Source: Chitinophagaceae bacterium (GTDB lineage Bacteria > Bacteroidota > Bacteroidia > Chitinophagales > Chitinophagaceae). Taken from it: 6,994 bases of DNA. Both the position numbers and the translations under genes were made by a program. Of this stretch, positions 1 to 5,556 are shown piece after piece (the stretch's first letter is position 1; each line of letters opens with the position of its first letter). The notes under the pieces are model-generated. The model saw only the letters and a program-made list of their open reading frames with translations, was not told the origin of the DNA and ran no database searches. The stretch spans positions 1 through 6,994 of the forward strand of contig JALOMX010000210.1 of the NCBI GenBank assembly GCA_025455245.1, read 5' to 3'.

Positions 1-1
1 T

Positions 2-340
2 TGTAAAAAAATGACCCCAACCCTTACCAAAAAGGATAAGAAAAGGATTGCTCATCATTTAGGCCTTAAGGTAAAAGAGTTCAAAGAAAAATTTCTCGTT
101 TATGACAAAGAAGATGACGATTGGCGAATGCAAAAGCAACCTTGTGTGTTTCTCGACCTTAAAACCAATAAATGCTCCATTTATGCAGTAAGGCCCGATG
201 ATTGTGCCGGGTTTCCGCACCTTACCAAAACACCCCTGAAAAGTTTTGTTTATATACATAAGCAAAATATTGAATATTGTCCAGCCACCTATCGCTTTGT
301 AGAAAAAATGATGGAGCGAATAGAAATAACCAAATTATAA
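2..340 (+). CDS. YkgJ-family cysteine-cluster protein (zinc/iron-chelating domain), 5' end outside the window
   Basis: Seen: the reading frame stays open to the left edge and reads Cys-Lys-Lys immediately before the Met at position 11, so that Met is probably internal. Numbering from that Met, cysteines are at 45, 55, 65 and 90, in the arrangement PCVFLD-(x)5-C-SIY-(x)3-RPDDC-(x)2-FPHLTK, followed by EYCPA. Known: YkgJ-type proteins (CxxCxxCC family) carry an N-terminal CxxCxxCC cluster just before a segment like this one (a PTLT..D..RIA..LG..-type helix), and are thought to bind Zn2+ or an Fe-S cluster; their biochemical role is poorly known. Inferred: the Cys at 2-4 is the last residue of the N-terminal cluster, so about 15-30 residues are missing. 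The stop lies 1 nt before the rhomboid start, which suggests co-transcription. The family call is firm and the function is not. Confidence 0.88.
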   Translation, partial: CKKMTPTLTKKDKKRIAHHLGLKVKEFKEKFLVYDKEDDDWRMQKQPCVFLDLKTNKCSIYAVRPDDCAGFPHLTKTPLKSFVYIHKQNIEYCPATYRFVEKMMERIEITKL

Positions 341-341
341 T

Positions 342-947
342 ATGTTCTCACAAACAATTATCATTATCATCCTTACCGCTTTGGTGTCCTTCGGAGCTTT
401 CAACAACCGTCAGCTTTACAATGATCTGATACTATACCCGCCCGCTATCAACCGGGGTCAGTACTACCGTTTTCTTACATCGGGCTTTATTCATGCTGAT
501 CTCCAGCACCTGTTGTTCAATATGCTTACCATGTATTTTTTCGGAAGGGTAATGGAAGATTATCTGAATATGCAATTAGGTAACTGGGCGTTCCTTACAC
601 TGTATCTTGGCGCCATTGTTATCTCCGATATACCTTCCTATTTGAAAAACAAAAACAATCCGGGTTATGCAAGCCTGGGCGCTTCCGGTGGGGTTTCTGC
701 GGTGTTATTTGCTTTCATTTTACTGTCACCATGGTCAACTATTTACGTTTTCATATTACCTGTTCCCGCCATTATTTTTGGCGTACTTTACATGGGCTAT
801 TCCATTTATATGAGCAGGAAAGGAACCGACAACGTAAATCATGATGCCCACCTGTGGGGCGCGGTTTTTGGCATTGTTTTTATTCTCATAAACATGCCCG
901 GACAGGTTTCGGGATTTCTTCAAAAAATACTCAATCCTGAATTCTGA
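342..947 (+). CDS. Rhomboid family intramembrane serine protease
   Basis: Predicted 201-residue inner-membrane protease that would cleave transmembrane segments of substrate proteins within the bilayer; the substrate is unknown. Seen: about six hydrophobic segments (roughly residues 4-20, 52-68, 82-98, 115-131, 134-155 and 171-186). The HADLQHLLFNM motif (His51, His56, Asn60) is typical of TM2. The GASGG motif places the catalytic Ser at 115, and NHDAHLWGAVFG places the catalytic His at 170. Both members of the Ser-His dyad are therefore present, so the enzyme should be active rather than a pseudoprotease. Length fits minimal six-TM bacterial rhomboids, with no extra cytoplasmic domain. It starts 1 nt after the stop of the YkgJ-type gene and is probably translated from the same mRNA. 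No clear Shine-Dalgarno sequence is seen, as is usual in Bacteroidota. Confidence 0.95.
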   Translation: MFSQTIIIIILTALVSFGAFNNRQLYNDLILYPPAINRGQYYRFLTSGFIHADLQHLLFNMLTMYFFGRVMEDYLNMQLGNWAFLTLYLGAIVISDIPSYLKNKNNPGYASLGASGGVSAVLFAFILLSPWSTIYVFILPVPAIIFGVLYMGYSIYMSRKGTDNVNHDAHLWGAVFGIVFILINMPGQVSGFLQKILNPEF

Positions 948-994
948 CAGAGATTGAACCCCCTTCCGATCCTAAAGATTTGATACAGCAATCC

Positions 995-1016
995 GTTGGA
1001 AAAGGTCAACTTTTTT
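995..1016 (+). terminator. Weak candidate intrinsic terminator after the rhomboid gene
   Basis: A 5-bp stem (GTTGG with TCAAC, including one G-T pair) and a 6-nt loop are followed directly by six T. It lies in the 124-nt gap between convergent genes, where a terminator for the plus-strand operon would be expected. The stem is short and AU-rich, so termination may be inefficient. No equally good hairpin with a T-run was seen for the opposing tilS transcript. Confidence 0.35.
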
Positions 1017-1071
1017 GCCCTTGTATTTCTATGGCTATATCTGTAAAAACCAACGGAATACAGAGTTAAGA

Positions 1072-2412
1072 TCAGCTATCCTTAATGATCATTCGCACCA
1101 CCGAACGGGTTTGGGGTGTAACCTTAAACCTGTCGTCAATTCGGTATCCTGCAATCCATAATATCCGTTTGTTGCTTTCCACTATCCATACATTTTCCTT
1201 ATCTATGGCAGAAGCTTTACGGTCTATCAGGAATCGCGCAACCTTTTTCTTTTTGGGCATTCCAAGCGGATAAAAATAATCTCTTTCTTTCCTGCGCCTG
1301 ATGATCAGGGGCAACTGAATCCCGGATGCATCAAGCAGCGCCTCGTTAGGTGGCAGTATTGGAATACCTCCCGCGGCCTCGAAGTTTTTTACCGCGCTGA
1401 CCGATAAAATCTTACCACCCGGTAACTTCATTTCAAAAGGCAATTTATCCGCTATCTGTAATTGAACATTTTCCGGAGATAAAGGTGCAAGCAGCAACCA
1501 TGCCCTGTTGCGGATGATCCGATGGGTATCCGAAGCTACAAAACTTCCGTTGTTTGCATGTAAGAGCTTCATTACTTCACCCACCTGTGCAGCCGTAAAC
1601 CCCGCAGGCCTTATCCACTCATACAAAATGGTTTCAGCTTCGGGCAATTGTTGAATTTGCATTACCGCTATTTTCCCGACACCATTTTCCAGCTTAACTA
1701 TTTTTCCCAGCATTGCATCCACCTGCTTATGGTATAAAGAAGCCACATCATTCAATACTCTGGCTGAATGAAAAATATTTTGTGTTACTGAAGGAACCTG
1801 TGTTTCTATGGCAGGTATAATACTGCGTCGTATAAAGTTGCGTGTATAATCTTCCTTTTCATTGCTTGAATCATCTACCCATTGCAGGTTATTTTGCTCT
1901 GCATAGGCATCAATCTCATTGCGAAAGGCAAATAATAATGGCCGTACGATATGTCCGTTACGCACCGGAATACCCCGGAGCCCGTCAATGCCTGTTCCCC
2001 TGAACAGGTTCATAAGCAACGTTTCTACAGAATCATTGGCATGATGTGCTGTGGCTATCCATACAGGCTTTCCGGAAACACAAAGCTGCTTCCGTACTTC
2101 TTCAAAGAATTCATAACGGAGCCGTCTTGCCGCAACCTGAATGCTGAGTCTGTTTTCGGATGCAAAAACTTTTGTATCCTTATTACGGATATGAAGCGGC
2201 AGGTTCCAATCCTTAGCAAGACTTCTAACAAACGCTTCATCACGTTCGCTTTCTTCCCCCCTGAGGCGTTGGCCAATACATTTCAGCAGATGGGCCAACA
2301 CCACAGAGTCTTTGCCCCCGCTGATTCCCAATAAAATCTTATCACCCTTTTCAAACAGTTTATGGGAAAGAATGAAATCCCTGAAGCTATGTAAAAGATT
2401 TTCCTGCACCAT
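1072..2412 (-). CDS. tilS: tRNA(Ile)-lysidine synthetase TilS, with an atypical catalytic domain
   Basis: Cytoplasmic enzyme that uses ATP and lysine to convert C34 of tRNA-Ile(CAU) to lysidine, so that the tRNA reads AUA instead of AUG. Seen, in order, in 446 residues: PP-loop SGGKDS at 31-36; SIQVAARRLRY at 90-100; TAHHANDSVET at 121-131; FRGTGIDGLRG at 137-147; RPLL at 157-160; DDSSN...YTRNFIR at 180-195; and a C-terminal TilS domain (about 367-446) with YPLGM at 381-385, a KKKK run and GYRIDDRFKVT. Odd: between SGGKDS and LRGEES there are only 13 residues where I recall about 22 in relatives, and the usual AHCNFQ-like segment is absent. The common HHxDDxxET motif reads HHANDSVET. The rest is intact and in frame. 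AUA codons are used in neighbouring genes (for example in etfA), so lysidine should be needed. It starts 6 nt after the TPR gene, indicating an operon. Confidence 0.95.
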   Translation of the reverse strand: MVQENLLHSFRDFILSHKLFEKGDKILLGISGGKDSVVLAHLLKCIGQRLRGEESERDEAFVRSLAKDWNLPLHIRNKDTKVFASENRLSIQVAARRLRYEFFEEVRKQLCVSGKPVWIATAHHANDSVETLLMNLFRGTGIDGLRGIPVRNGHIVRPLLFAFRNEIDAYAEQNNLQWVDDSSNEKEDYTRNFIRRSIIPAIETQVPSVTQNIFHSARVLNDVASLYHKQVDAMLGKIVKLENGVGKIAVMQIQQLPEAETILYEWIRPAGFTAAQVGEVMKLLHANNGSFVASDTHRIIRNRAWLLLAPLSPENVQLQIADKLPFEMKLPGGKILSVSAVKNFEAAGGIPILPPNEALLDASGIQLPLIIRRRKERDYFYPLGMPKKKKVARFLIDRKASAIDKENVWIVESNKRILWIAGYRIDDRFKVTPQTRSVVRMIIKDS

Positions 2413-2418
2413 TTCTGT

Positions 2419-2733
2419 TTAATAATCCATCAGATCATCCAACGCTCCCTGCAGTTCATTGAAAGCATGGTTGTCCCCTGCCGCCCGGGCAAATTTTTTC
2501 CCGGTTTCATAGGTTTCCATGGCCTTTTCTTTTTGGCCCTGCCTTTCAAGCAATTTACCTAAATGATAATAGCTGCCTACATAGCCCGGTTCTGCCTGAA
2601 GTAATTGGTCAAAGTATTGTTTCGCTGCCTCATCTTCACCAAGCTTCACGTATTCGAGTGCAAGTGCATGCAGTAAAAAGCTGTCCCCGGGGCTTTGTGC
2701 GAGATACTCTTTCAGTTTGGCCATTCTATCCAT
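2419..2733 (-). CDS. Small tetratricopeptide-repeat protein
   Basis: A 104-residue soluble protein made almost entirely of TPR helices. One repeat spans about residues 19-50 (LLHALALEYVKLGEDEAAKQ...AEPG) and a second about 52-86 (YYHLGKLLERQGQKEKAMETY...). Helices before and after cap the pair. TPRs mediate protein-protein contacts; the partner is not apparent. There is no signal peptide or membrane segment. The acidic C-terminus ends in DDLMDY. It is the first gene of the minus-strand unit and is followed after 6 nt by tilS, so co-expression is likely, but a functional link to tRNA modification is not shown. Met1 was chosen; Met4 is an alternative start three codons in. Small TPR proteins of this kind occur widely in Bacteroidota without a known role. 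Confidence 0.88.
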   Translation of the reverse strand: MDRMAKLKEYLAQSPGDSFLLHALALEYVKLGEDEAAKQYFDQLLQAEPGYVGSYYHLGKLLERQGQKEKAMETYETGKKFARAAGDNHAFNELQGALDDLMDY

Positions 2734-2737
2734 AATG

Positions 2738-2745
2738 CAAGATTA
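2738..2745 (-). promoter_or_regulatory. Candidate -7 box for the TPR-tilS operon
   Basis: On the minus strand this reads TAATCTTG, one mismatch from the Bacteroidota -7 consensus TAnnTTTG. It lies 4 nt before the TPR start codon, so it would give an almost leaderless mRNA. A second box, TAATTTTA (minus strand, 2775-2768), also with one mismatch, would give a leader of roughly 30 nt. No clear TTG -33 element supports either one. Confidence 0.35.
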
Positions 2746-2768
2746 TTTTAAAATTTCGAGGTTTTTCT

Positions 2769-2796
2769 AAAATTAGTTGCATAAACAACTAATTTT
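2769..2796. promoter_or_regulatory. Perfect inverted repeat, possible operator between divergent operons
   Basis: Two 11-bp arms, AAAATTAGTTG and CAACTAATTTT, match without error around a 6-nt AT-rich spacer (CATAAA). The element sits between the TPR-tilS and etfBA operons. The right arm overlaps the plus-strand -7-like box, and the left arm covers a minus-strand box, as expected for a dimeric regulator that blocks transcription. TAGTTG-N6-CAACTA resembles the kind of dyad bound by MarR-type winged-helix repressors, but no regulator gene is in the window. It has no G/C-rich stem and no following T-run, so it is not a good terminator. Confidence 0.5.
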
Positions 2797-2797
2797 G
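2790..2797 (+). promoter_or_regulatory. Candidate -7 box for etfBA
   Basis: TAATTTTG is an exact match to the Bacteroidota consensus TAnnTTTG. It lies 77 nt upstream of the etfB start and would give a leader of about 70 nt. A good TTG element about 20 nt further upstream is missing; only a T-rich stretch (2761-2767) is there. The box overlaps the right arm of the inverted repeat. Confidence 0.5.
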
Positions 2798-2874
2798 CCC
2801 ACAGGTTTAATGACATTGGTTACTTGAGTACATTTGCCCGGTCATTTTTATATCAAACAAATAATGCTAACTAT

Positions 2875-3618
2875 ATGAAAATCCTTGTTTGTATCAGTAA
2901 AACACCCGATACTACCGCGAAGATTGCATTTACCGACAACAACACAAAGTTTGCAGACGGTGGTGTTCAGTTTATTGTAAACCCCTACGATGAATGGTAC
3001 GCACTTGTGCGTGCGCTGGAACTGAAAGAGGCCGGCCTTGCCACCACCGTAACCCTTGTAAATGTGGGCGGTGCCGACAACGACCCAATCATCCGGAAGG
3101 CGCTTGCCATTGGTGGCGATGATGCCGTTCGCATAAACCTTGAAAGTGGCGACAGCTTTACCATTGCAAGTCAGATTGCAGCGGTAGCCAAAGATGGCGG
3201 TTATGACCTTGTTTTAACCGGAAAGGAAACCATCGACTACAATGGCAGCAGCATCGGGGGAATGGTGGCCGAACTGCTTGATGCCCCTTATGTAAGCCTT
3301 GCTACCAAACTGGATGCCGCAGCCGGAAACCTGACCGCAACACGCGAAATTGAAGGGGGTGAAGAGGTAGCGGAATTATCACTGCCGGCTGTTATCAGTT
3401 GTCAAAAAGGTATGGCCGAACAGCGCATCCCTAATATGAAAGGAATTATGGGGGCAAGGACAAAACCACTCGCTGTGAAAGAACCGGTTGCCACAGATGC
3501 CCTGACATCGATTGTTTCTTTTGAATTACCTCCTGCCAAAGCCGGTGTAAAACTGGTAAGCGCCGACACGCCTGAAGAATTGGTGCGTTTATTGAGGGAG
3601 GAAGCGAAAGTGTTTTAG
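2875..3618 (+). CDS. etfB: Electron transfer flavoprotein beta subunit
   Basis: Small subunit of the ETF heterodimer, which accepts electrons from acyl-CoA and other flavin dehydrogenases in the cytoplasm and passes them to ETF:quinone oxidoreductase. Seen: 247 residues, the usual size. The N-terminus MKILVCISKTPDTT is typical. NPYDEWYALVRALELKE is at 36-52. GKETIDYNGSSIGGMVAELL (116-135) lies where the family has its conserved nucleotide-binding segment. The ETF-beta signature TREIEGGEEVAELSLPAV is at 156-173, followed by IPNMKGIMGARTKP. An upstream in-frame TTG at 2824 would add 17 residues with no family similarity, so ATG 2875 is preferred. etfA follows after an unusually long spacer. No acyl-CoA dehydrogenase or fixC/fixX-like gene is adjacent, so an electron-bifurcating role is not indicated. 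Confidence 0.97.
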   Translation: MKILVCISKTPDTTAKIAFTDNNTKFADGGVQFIVNPYDEWYALVRALELKEAGLATTVTLVNVGGADNDPIIRKALAIGGDDAVRINLESGDSFTIASQIAAVAKDGGYDLVLTGKETIDYNGSSIGGMVAELLDAPYVSLATKLDAAAGNLTATREIEGGEEVAELSLPAVISCQKGMAEQRIPNMKGIMGARTKPLAVKEPVATDALTSIVSFELPPAKAGVKLVSADTPEELVRLLREEAKVF

Positions 3619-3737
3619 TGAATAGGCAATAGTGAATGGGGTTTGGAACTGGGCTTTAGTTAGGGTTTGAAACGGGATATACCTCATCACACACCGAAAT
3701 GCACAAACCCCCACTCCATTCACTACTCACTATTCAC
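3618..3737 (+). repeat. Long imperfect inverted repeat in the etfB-etfA spacer
   Basis: Starting at the last base of the etfB stop codon, three left segments pair in order with three right segments: GTGAATAG (3618-3625) with CTATTCAC (3730-3737), TAGTGAATGG (3630-3639) with CCATTCACTA (3716-3725), and GGTTTG (3640-3645) with CAAACC (3704-3709). The apical loop is about 58 nt. A further pair, AGGGTTTGA (3662-3670) with TCAAACCCT (3760-3768), overlaps this fold. The right half is rich in C and T and holds degenerate copies of a heptamer like TCACTAT, recalling simple-repeat intergenic elements of Bacteroidota. No supported gene lies within it. In the mRNA it would form a large stem that could affect etfA expression or transcript stability. 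Confidence 0.7.
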
Positions 3738-3772
3738 CACCTCCCCCACTCCAAAATCCTCAAACCCTCACC

Positions 3773-3804
3773 AAATATTAAATATAAAATCTAAAATATT
3801 AAAT
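3773..3804 (+). repeat. AT-rich direct repeat just upstream of etfA
   Basis: Two exact 11-nt copies of AAATATTAAAT (3773-3783 and 3794-3804) flank ATAAAATCT, and the whole stretch to the etfA ATG is almost pure A/T. It lies 4 nt before the start codon, so it occupies the ribosome-landing region. Unpaired A-rich leaders commonly replace Shine-Dalgarno sequences in Bacteroidota, which is its simplest role. Confidence 0.6.
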
Positions 3805-3808
3805 AAAA

Positions 3809-4780
3809 ATGGTTCTGATATTCGCCGACCAGACCGATGGTCAAATAAAAAAGCAGGCTTTTGAAGCCATAAGCTATGGCGCAAAAATAGCCGGACAAAC
3901 AGGCACAACTGCCGAAGTCCTTGTATTGGGTACAGTTGAAAATGCAGCTTCTACCCTGCCGGCATTGGGAAAATATGGTGCCTCCAGAGTACATTATGCC
4001 GATAATCCTGCATTCAACGGTTTTGATGCGCAGGTATATGCTGCTGCTATAGCCGATGCCGCCACTGCTGCGGGGGCTGATGTCATTGTATTCAGCAATA
4101 CCACAAGCGGAAAAGCAATTGCACCGAGGTTGAGTGCAAGGCTTAAAGCCGGTCTTGTTGCCGGGGCGGTGGCCCTGCCGGATACATCTGCCGGATTTGT
4201 AGTGAAAAAAAGCGTATTCAGCGGGAAAGCCTTTGCCAACGTGGCCATCAATACACCGGTTAAGGTAATATCATTAAACCCCAATGCATTTGGAATTCAA
4301 ACCTCAGAGACCACGGCTGAAGTGGTTTCGATAAACCTTACGCCTTCTGCCGGAAAAATAAAAGTTACATCCGTAAATAAAGTAACCGGCACCGTTCCCC
4401 TGAGCGAAGCGGAATTGGTGGTAAGTGGTGGACGAGGCCTGAAGGGCCCCGAAAACTGGCACCTTGTAGAAGACCTTGCCAAAGAAATTGGCGCTGCAAC
4501 CGCCTGCAGCCGGGCAGTAGCCGATGCACATTGGCGGCCCCACCACGAACATGTTGGGCAAACAGGCGGCGCCATTGCACCTAACCTGTATTTTGCCATT
4601 GGCATCAGTGGTGCAATTCAGCACCTTGCCGGGGTAAACCGTAGCAAAACCATTGTGGTGATCAACAAAGATCCTGAAGCGCCCTTCTTTAAAGCGGCTG
4701 ATTACGGCATTGTGGGTGATGCCTTTGAGGTAATGCCCAAAATTGTTGAAGCTGTAAAAAAAATGAAAGCGGTCGGTTAA
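3809..4780 (+). CDS. etfA: Electron transfer flavoprotein alpha subunit
   Basis: Large, FAD-carrying subunit of ETF, partner of the preceding etfB. Seen: 323 residues, the normal length. An N-terminal alpha/beta domain (about 1-190) includes FSNTTSGKAIAPRLSARLKAG. The C-terminal FAD domain has VSGGRGLKGPENW (205-217), CSRAVADAHW (233-242), VGQTGGAIAPNLYFAIGISG (249-268) and INKDPEAPFFKAADYGIVGD (285-304), which together form the classical ETF-alpha FAD-binding signature. All key segments are present, so the protein should bind FAD normally. A small departure is RPHHEHVGQTG where many homologues have a different loop before VGQTG. It belongs to the etfB transcript and is closed by a clear hairpin terminator. 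AUA codons occur (for example at Ile27), which makes lysidine-modified tRNA relevant to its translation. Confidence 0.97.
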   Translation: MVLIFADQTDGQIKKQAFEAISYGAKIAGQTGTTAEVLVLGTVENAASTLPALGKYGASRVHYADNPAFNGFDAQVYAAAIADAATAAGADVIVFSNTTSGKAIAPRLSARLKAGLVAGAVALPDTSAGFVVKKSVFSGKAFANVAINTPVKVISLNPNAFGIQTSETTAEVVSINLTPSAGKIKVTSVNKVTGTVPLSEAELVVSGGRGLKGPENWHLVEDLAKEIGAATACSRAVADAHWRPHHEHVGQTGGAIAPNLYFAIGISGAIQHLAGVNRSKTIVVINKDPEAPFFKAADYGIVGDAFEVMPKIVEAVKKMKAVG

Positions 4781-4801
4781 ATTTCTTTAAAAATCTATCT
4801 G

Positions 4802-4840
4802 AAAGCCAATTTCCTGAGATGGAGGTTGGCTTTTGTTTTT
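4802..4840 (+). terminator. Intrinsic terminator of etfBA
   Basis: A perfect 8-bp stem, AAAGCCAA (4802-4809) with TTGGCTTT (4826-4833), is extended by an inner CCT/AGG pairing after a TTT bulge and is followed by a T-rich tail (TTTTGTTTTT). It starts 21 nt after the etfA stop, so it most likely ends the etfBA transcript. Confidence 0.85.
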
Positions 4841-4861
4841 CCACGCATTATTGCTAAGTTT

Positions 4862-4893
4862 TTTGAATATAAACCCTCCAATGCTTTACTTTG
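4862..4893 (+). promoter_or_regulatory. Candidate Bacteroidota promoter for the nuclease-ispE operon
   Basis: A -33-like TTTG (4862-4865) is separated by 20 nt from TTACTTTG (4886-4893), one mismatch from the -7 consensus TAnnTTTG. Transcription would begin near 4898-4902, downstream of the etfBA terminator and about 40-60 nt before the likely start codons of the next gene. This argues against the in-frame TTG at 4891 as a start. Confidence 0.55.
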
Positions 4894-4959
4894 CAGTTCA
4901 ACTCATATTCAAATACTTCCGGTACAAACAATACTGCTGGTATGGATGAAAGAATGCGT

Positions 4960-5547
4960 ATGAAAAAAATTGAACTTGAAATTGTAGCTTTATCACATAG
5001 TATTACGCAAACGCATTCGTATGCAGTGGTATTAGGGGAAATAAACGGAGTTCGTCGTCTCCCCATAGTCATCGGAGGTTTCGAAGCACAGGCTATTGCC
5101 GTTGCCCTTGAGCGTATGCAGCCAAGCCGCCCGCTTACCCACGACCTGATGAAGAACTTCATGCTTGCATTCAATGTGGAGCTGCAGGAAATTGTAATCA
5201 GCGATTTGCAGGAAGGAATTTTTTACTCCAAACTTGTGTGCTATACCGAAACCGATACCATTGAAATTGACAGCCGTACCAGTGACGCGCTTGCACTCGC
5301 CGTAAGGTTTGGATGCCCCATTTATACTTACGAAAACATACTCGACAGTGCAGGGATCATGATGGAAGATACTGCTCCCAAAAAACGTAAAGGCAAGGCT
5401 GAACCGGAACCCGTAGCCGCGGGTGGCGGTGAAGATTACTCAAGCATGTCGCTTGAACAACTGCAAACCCTGCTCAATGAGGTAGTGGAACAGGAGGATT
5501 ACATAAAGGCCATTGCCATCCGTAATGAAATTGAATCGAGGAAATAA
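4960..5547 (+). CDS. Bifunctional nuclease (BFN/DUF151) family protein with C-terminal UVR motif
   Basis: Seen: 195 residues from MKKIELEIVALSHS. A BFN/DUF151 domain (about 5-125) includes YAVVLGEINGVRRLPIVIGGFEAQAIA, PSRPLTHDLMKNFM, EGIFYSKL and IDSRTSDALALAVRFGCPIY. A charged, Gly/Pro-rich linker follows (about 135-157), and then a UvrB/UvrC-type motif (about 162-195, LEQLQTLLNEVVEQEDYIKAIAIRNEIES). Known: the family was named after a plant protein with RNase and DNase activity; bacterial members are little studied, and the DUF151 plus UVR arrangement recurs in Bacteroidota. The UVR motif is a coiled-coil contact module, so a role with nucleic acids or repair partners is possible but not shown. 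In-frame ATGs at 4942 and 4954 are alternative starts; 4960 was chosen because family similarity begins there. ispE starts 9 nt after the stop, suggesting an operon. Confidence 0.92.
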   Translation: MKKIELEIVALSHSITQTHSYAVVLGEINGVRRLPIVIGGFEAQAIAVALERMQPSRPLTHDLMKNFMLAFNVELQEIVISDLQEGIFYSKLVCYTETDTIEIDSRTSDALALAVRFGCPIYTYENILDSAGIMMEDTAPKKRKGKAEPEPVAAGGGEDYSSMSLEQLQTLLNEVVEQEDYIKAIAIRNEIESRK

Positions 5548-5556
5548 TTTCCCCGC

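Noticed and set aside
992..1057. 8-bp inverted repeat TCCGTTGG/CCAACGGA in the convergent gap
   Set aside because: The arms are 50 nt apart with no T-run after either one; too weak to call a terminator or operator.
2824..2874. TTG start giving a longer EtfB
   Set aside because: The 17 added residues have no family resemblance, and ATG 2875 begins the typical MKILVCI N-terminus.
3667..3864. Small plus-strand open frame of 65 codons across the etfB-etfA spacer
   Set aside because: It overlaps the etfA start in another frame, has repetitive low-complexity composition (PHHTPKCTNPHS...) and comes from the C/T-rich repeat.
4297..4624. Several open frames antisense to etfA
   Set aside because: They mirror a strongly conserved gene, lack recognisable motifs, and are explained by its codon bias.
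2875..4780. Electron-bifurcating ETF system
   Set aside because: No adjacent acyl-CoA dehydrogenase, fixC/fixX or ferredoxin gene, and nothing in the subunits points to the bifurcating group.
4891..4959. TTG start giving a 218-residue nuclease-family protein
   Set aside because: It overlaps the promoter-like -7 box, and similarity to the family begins at MKKIELEIVAL (4960).
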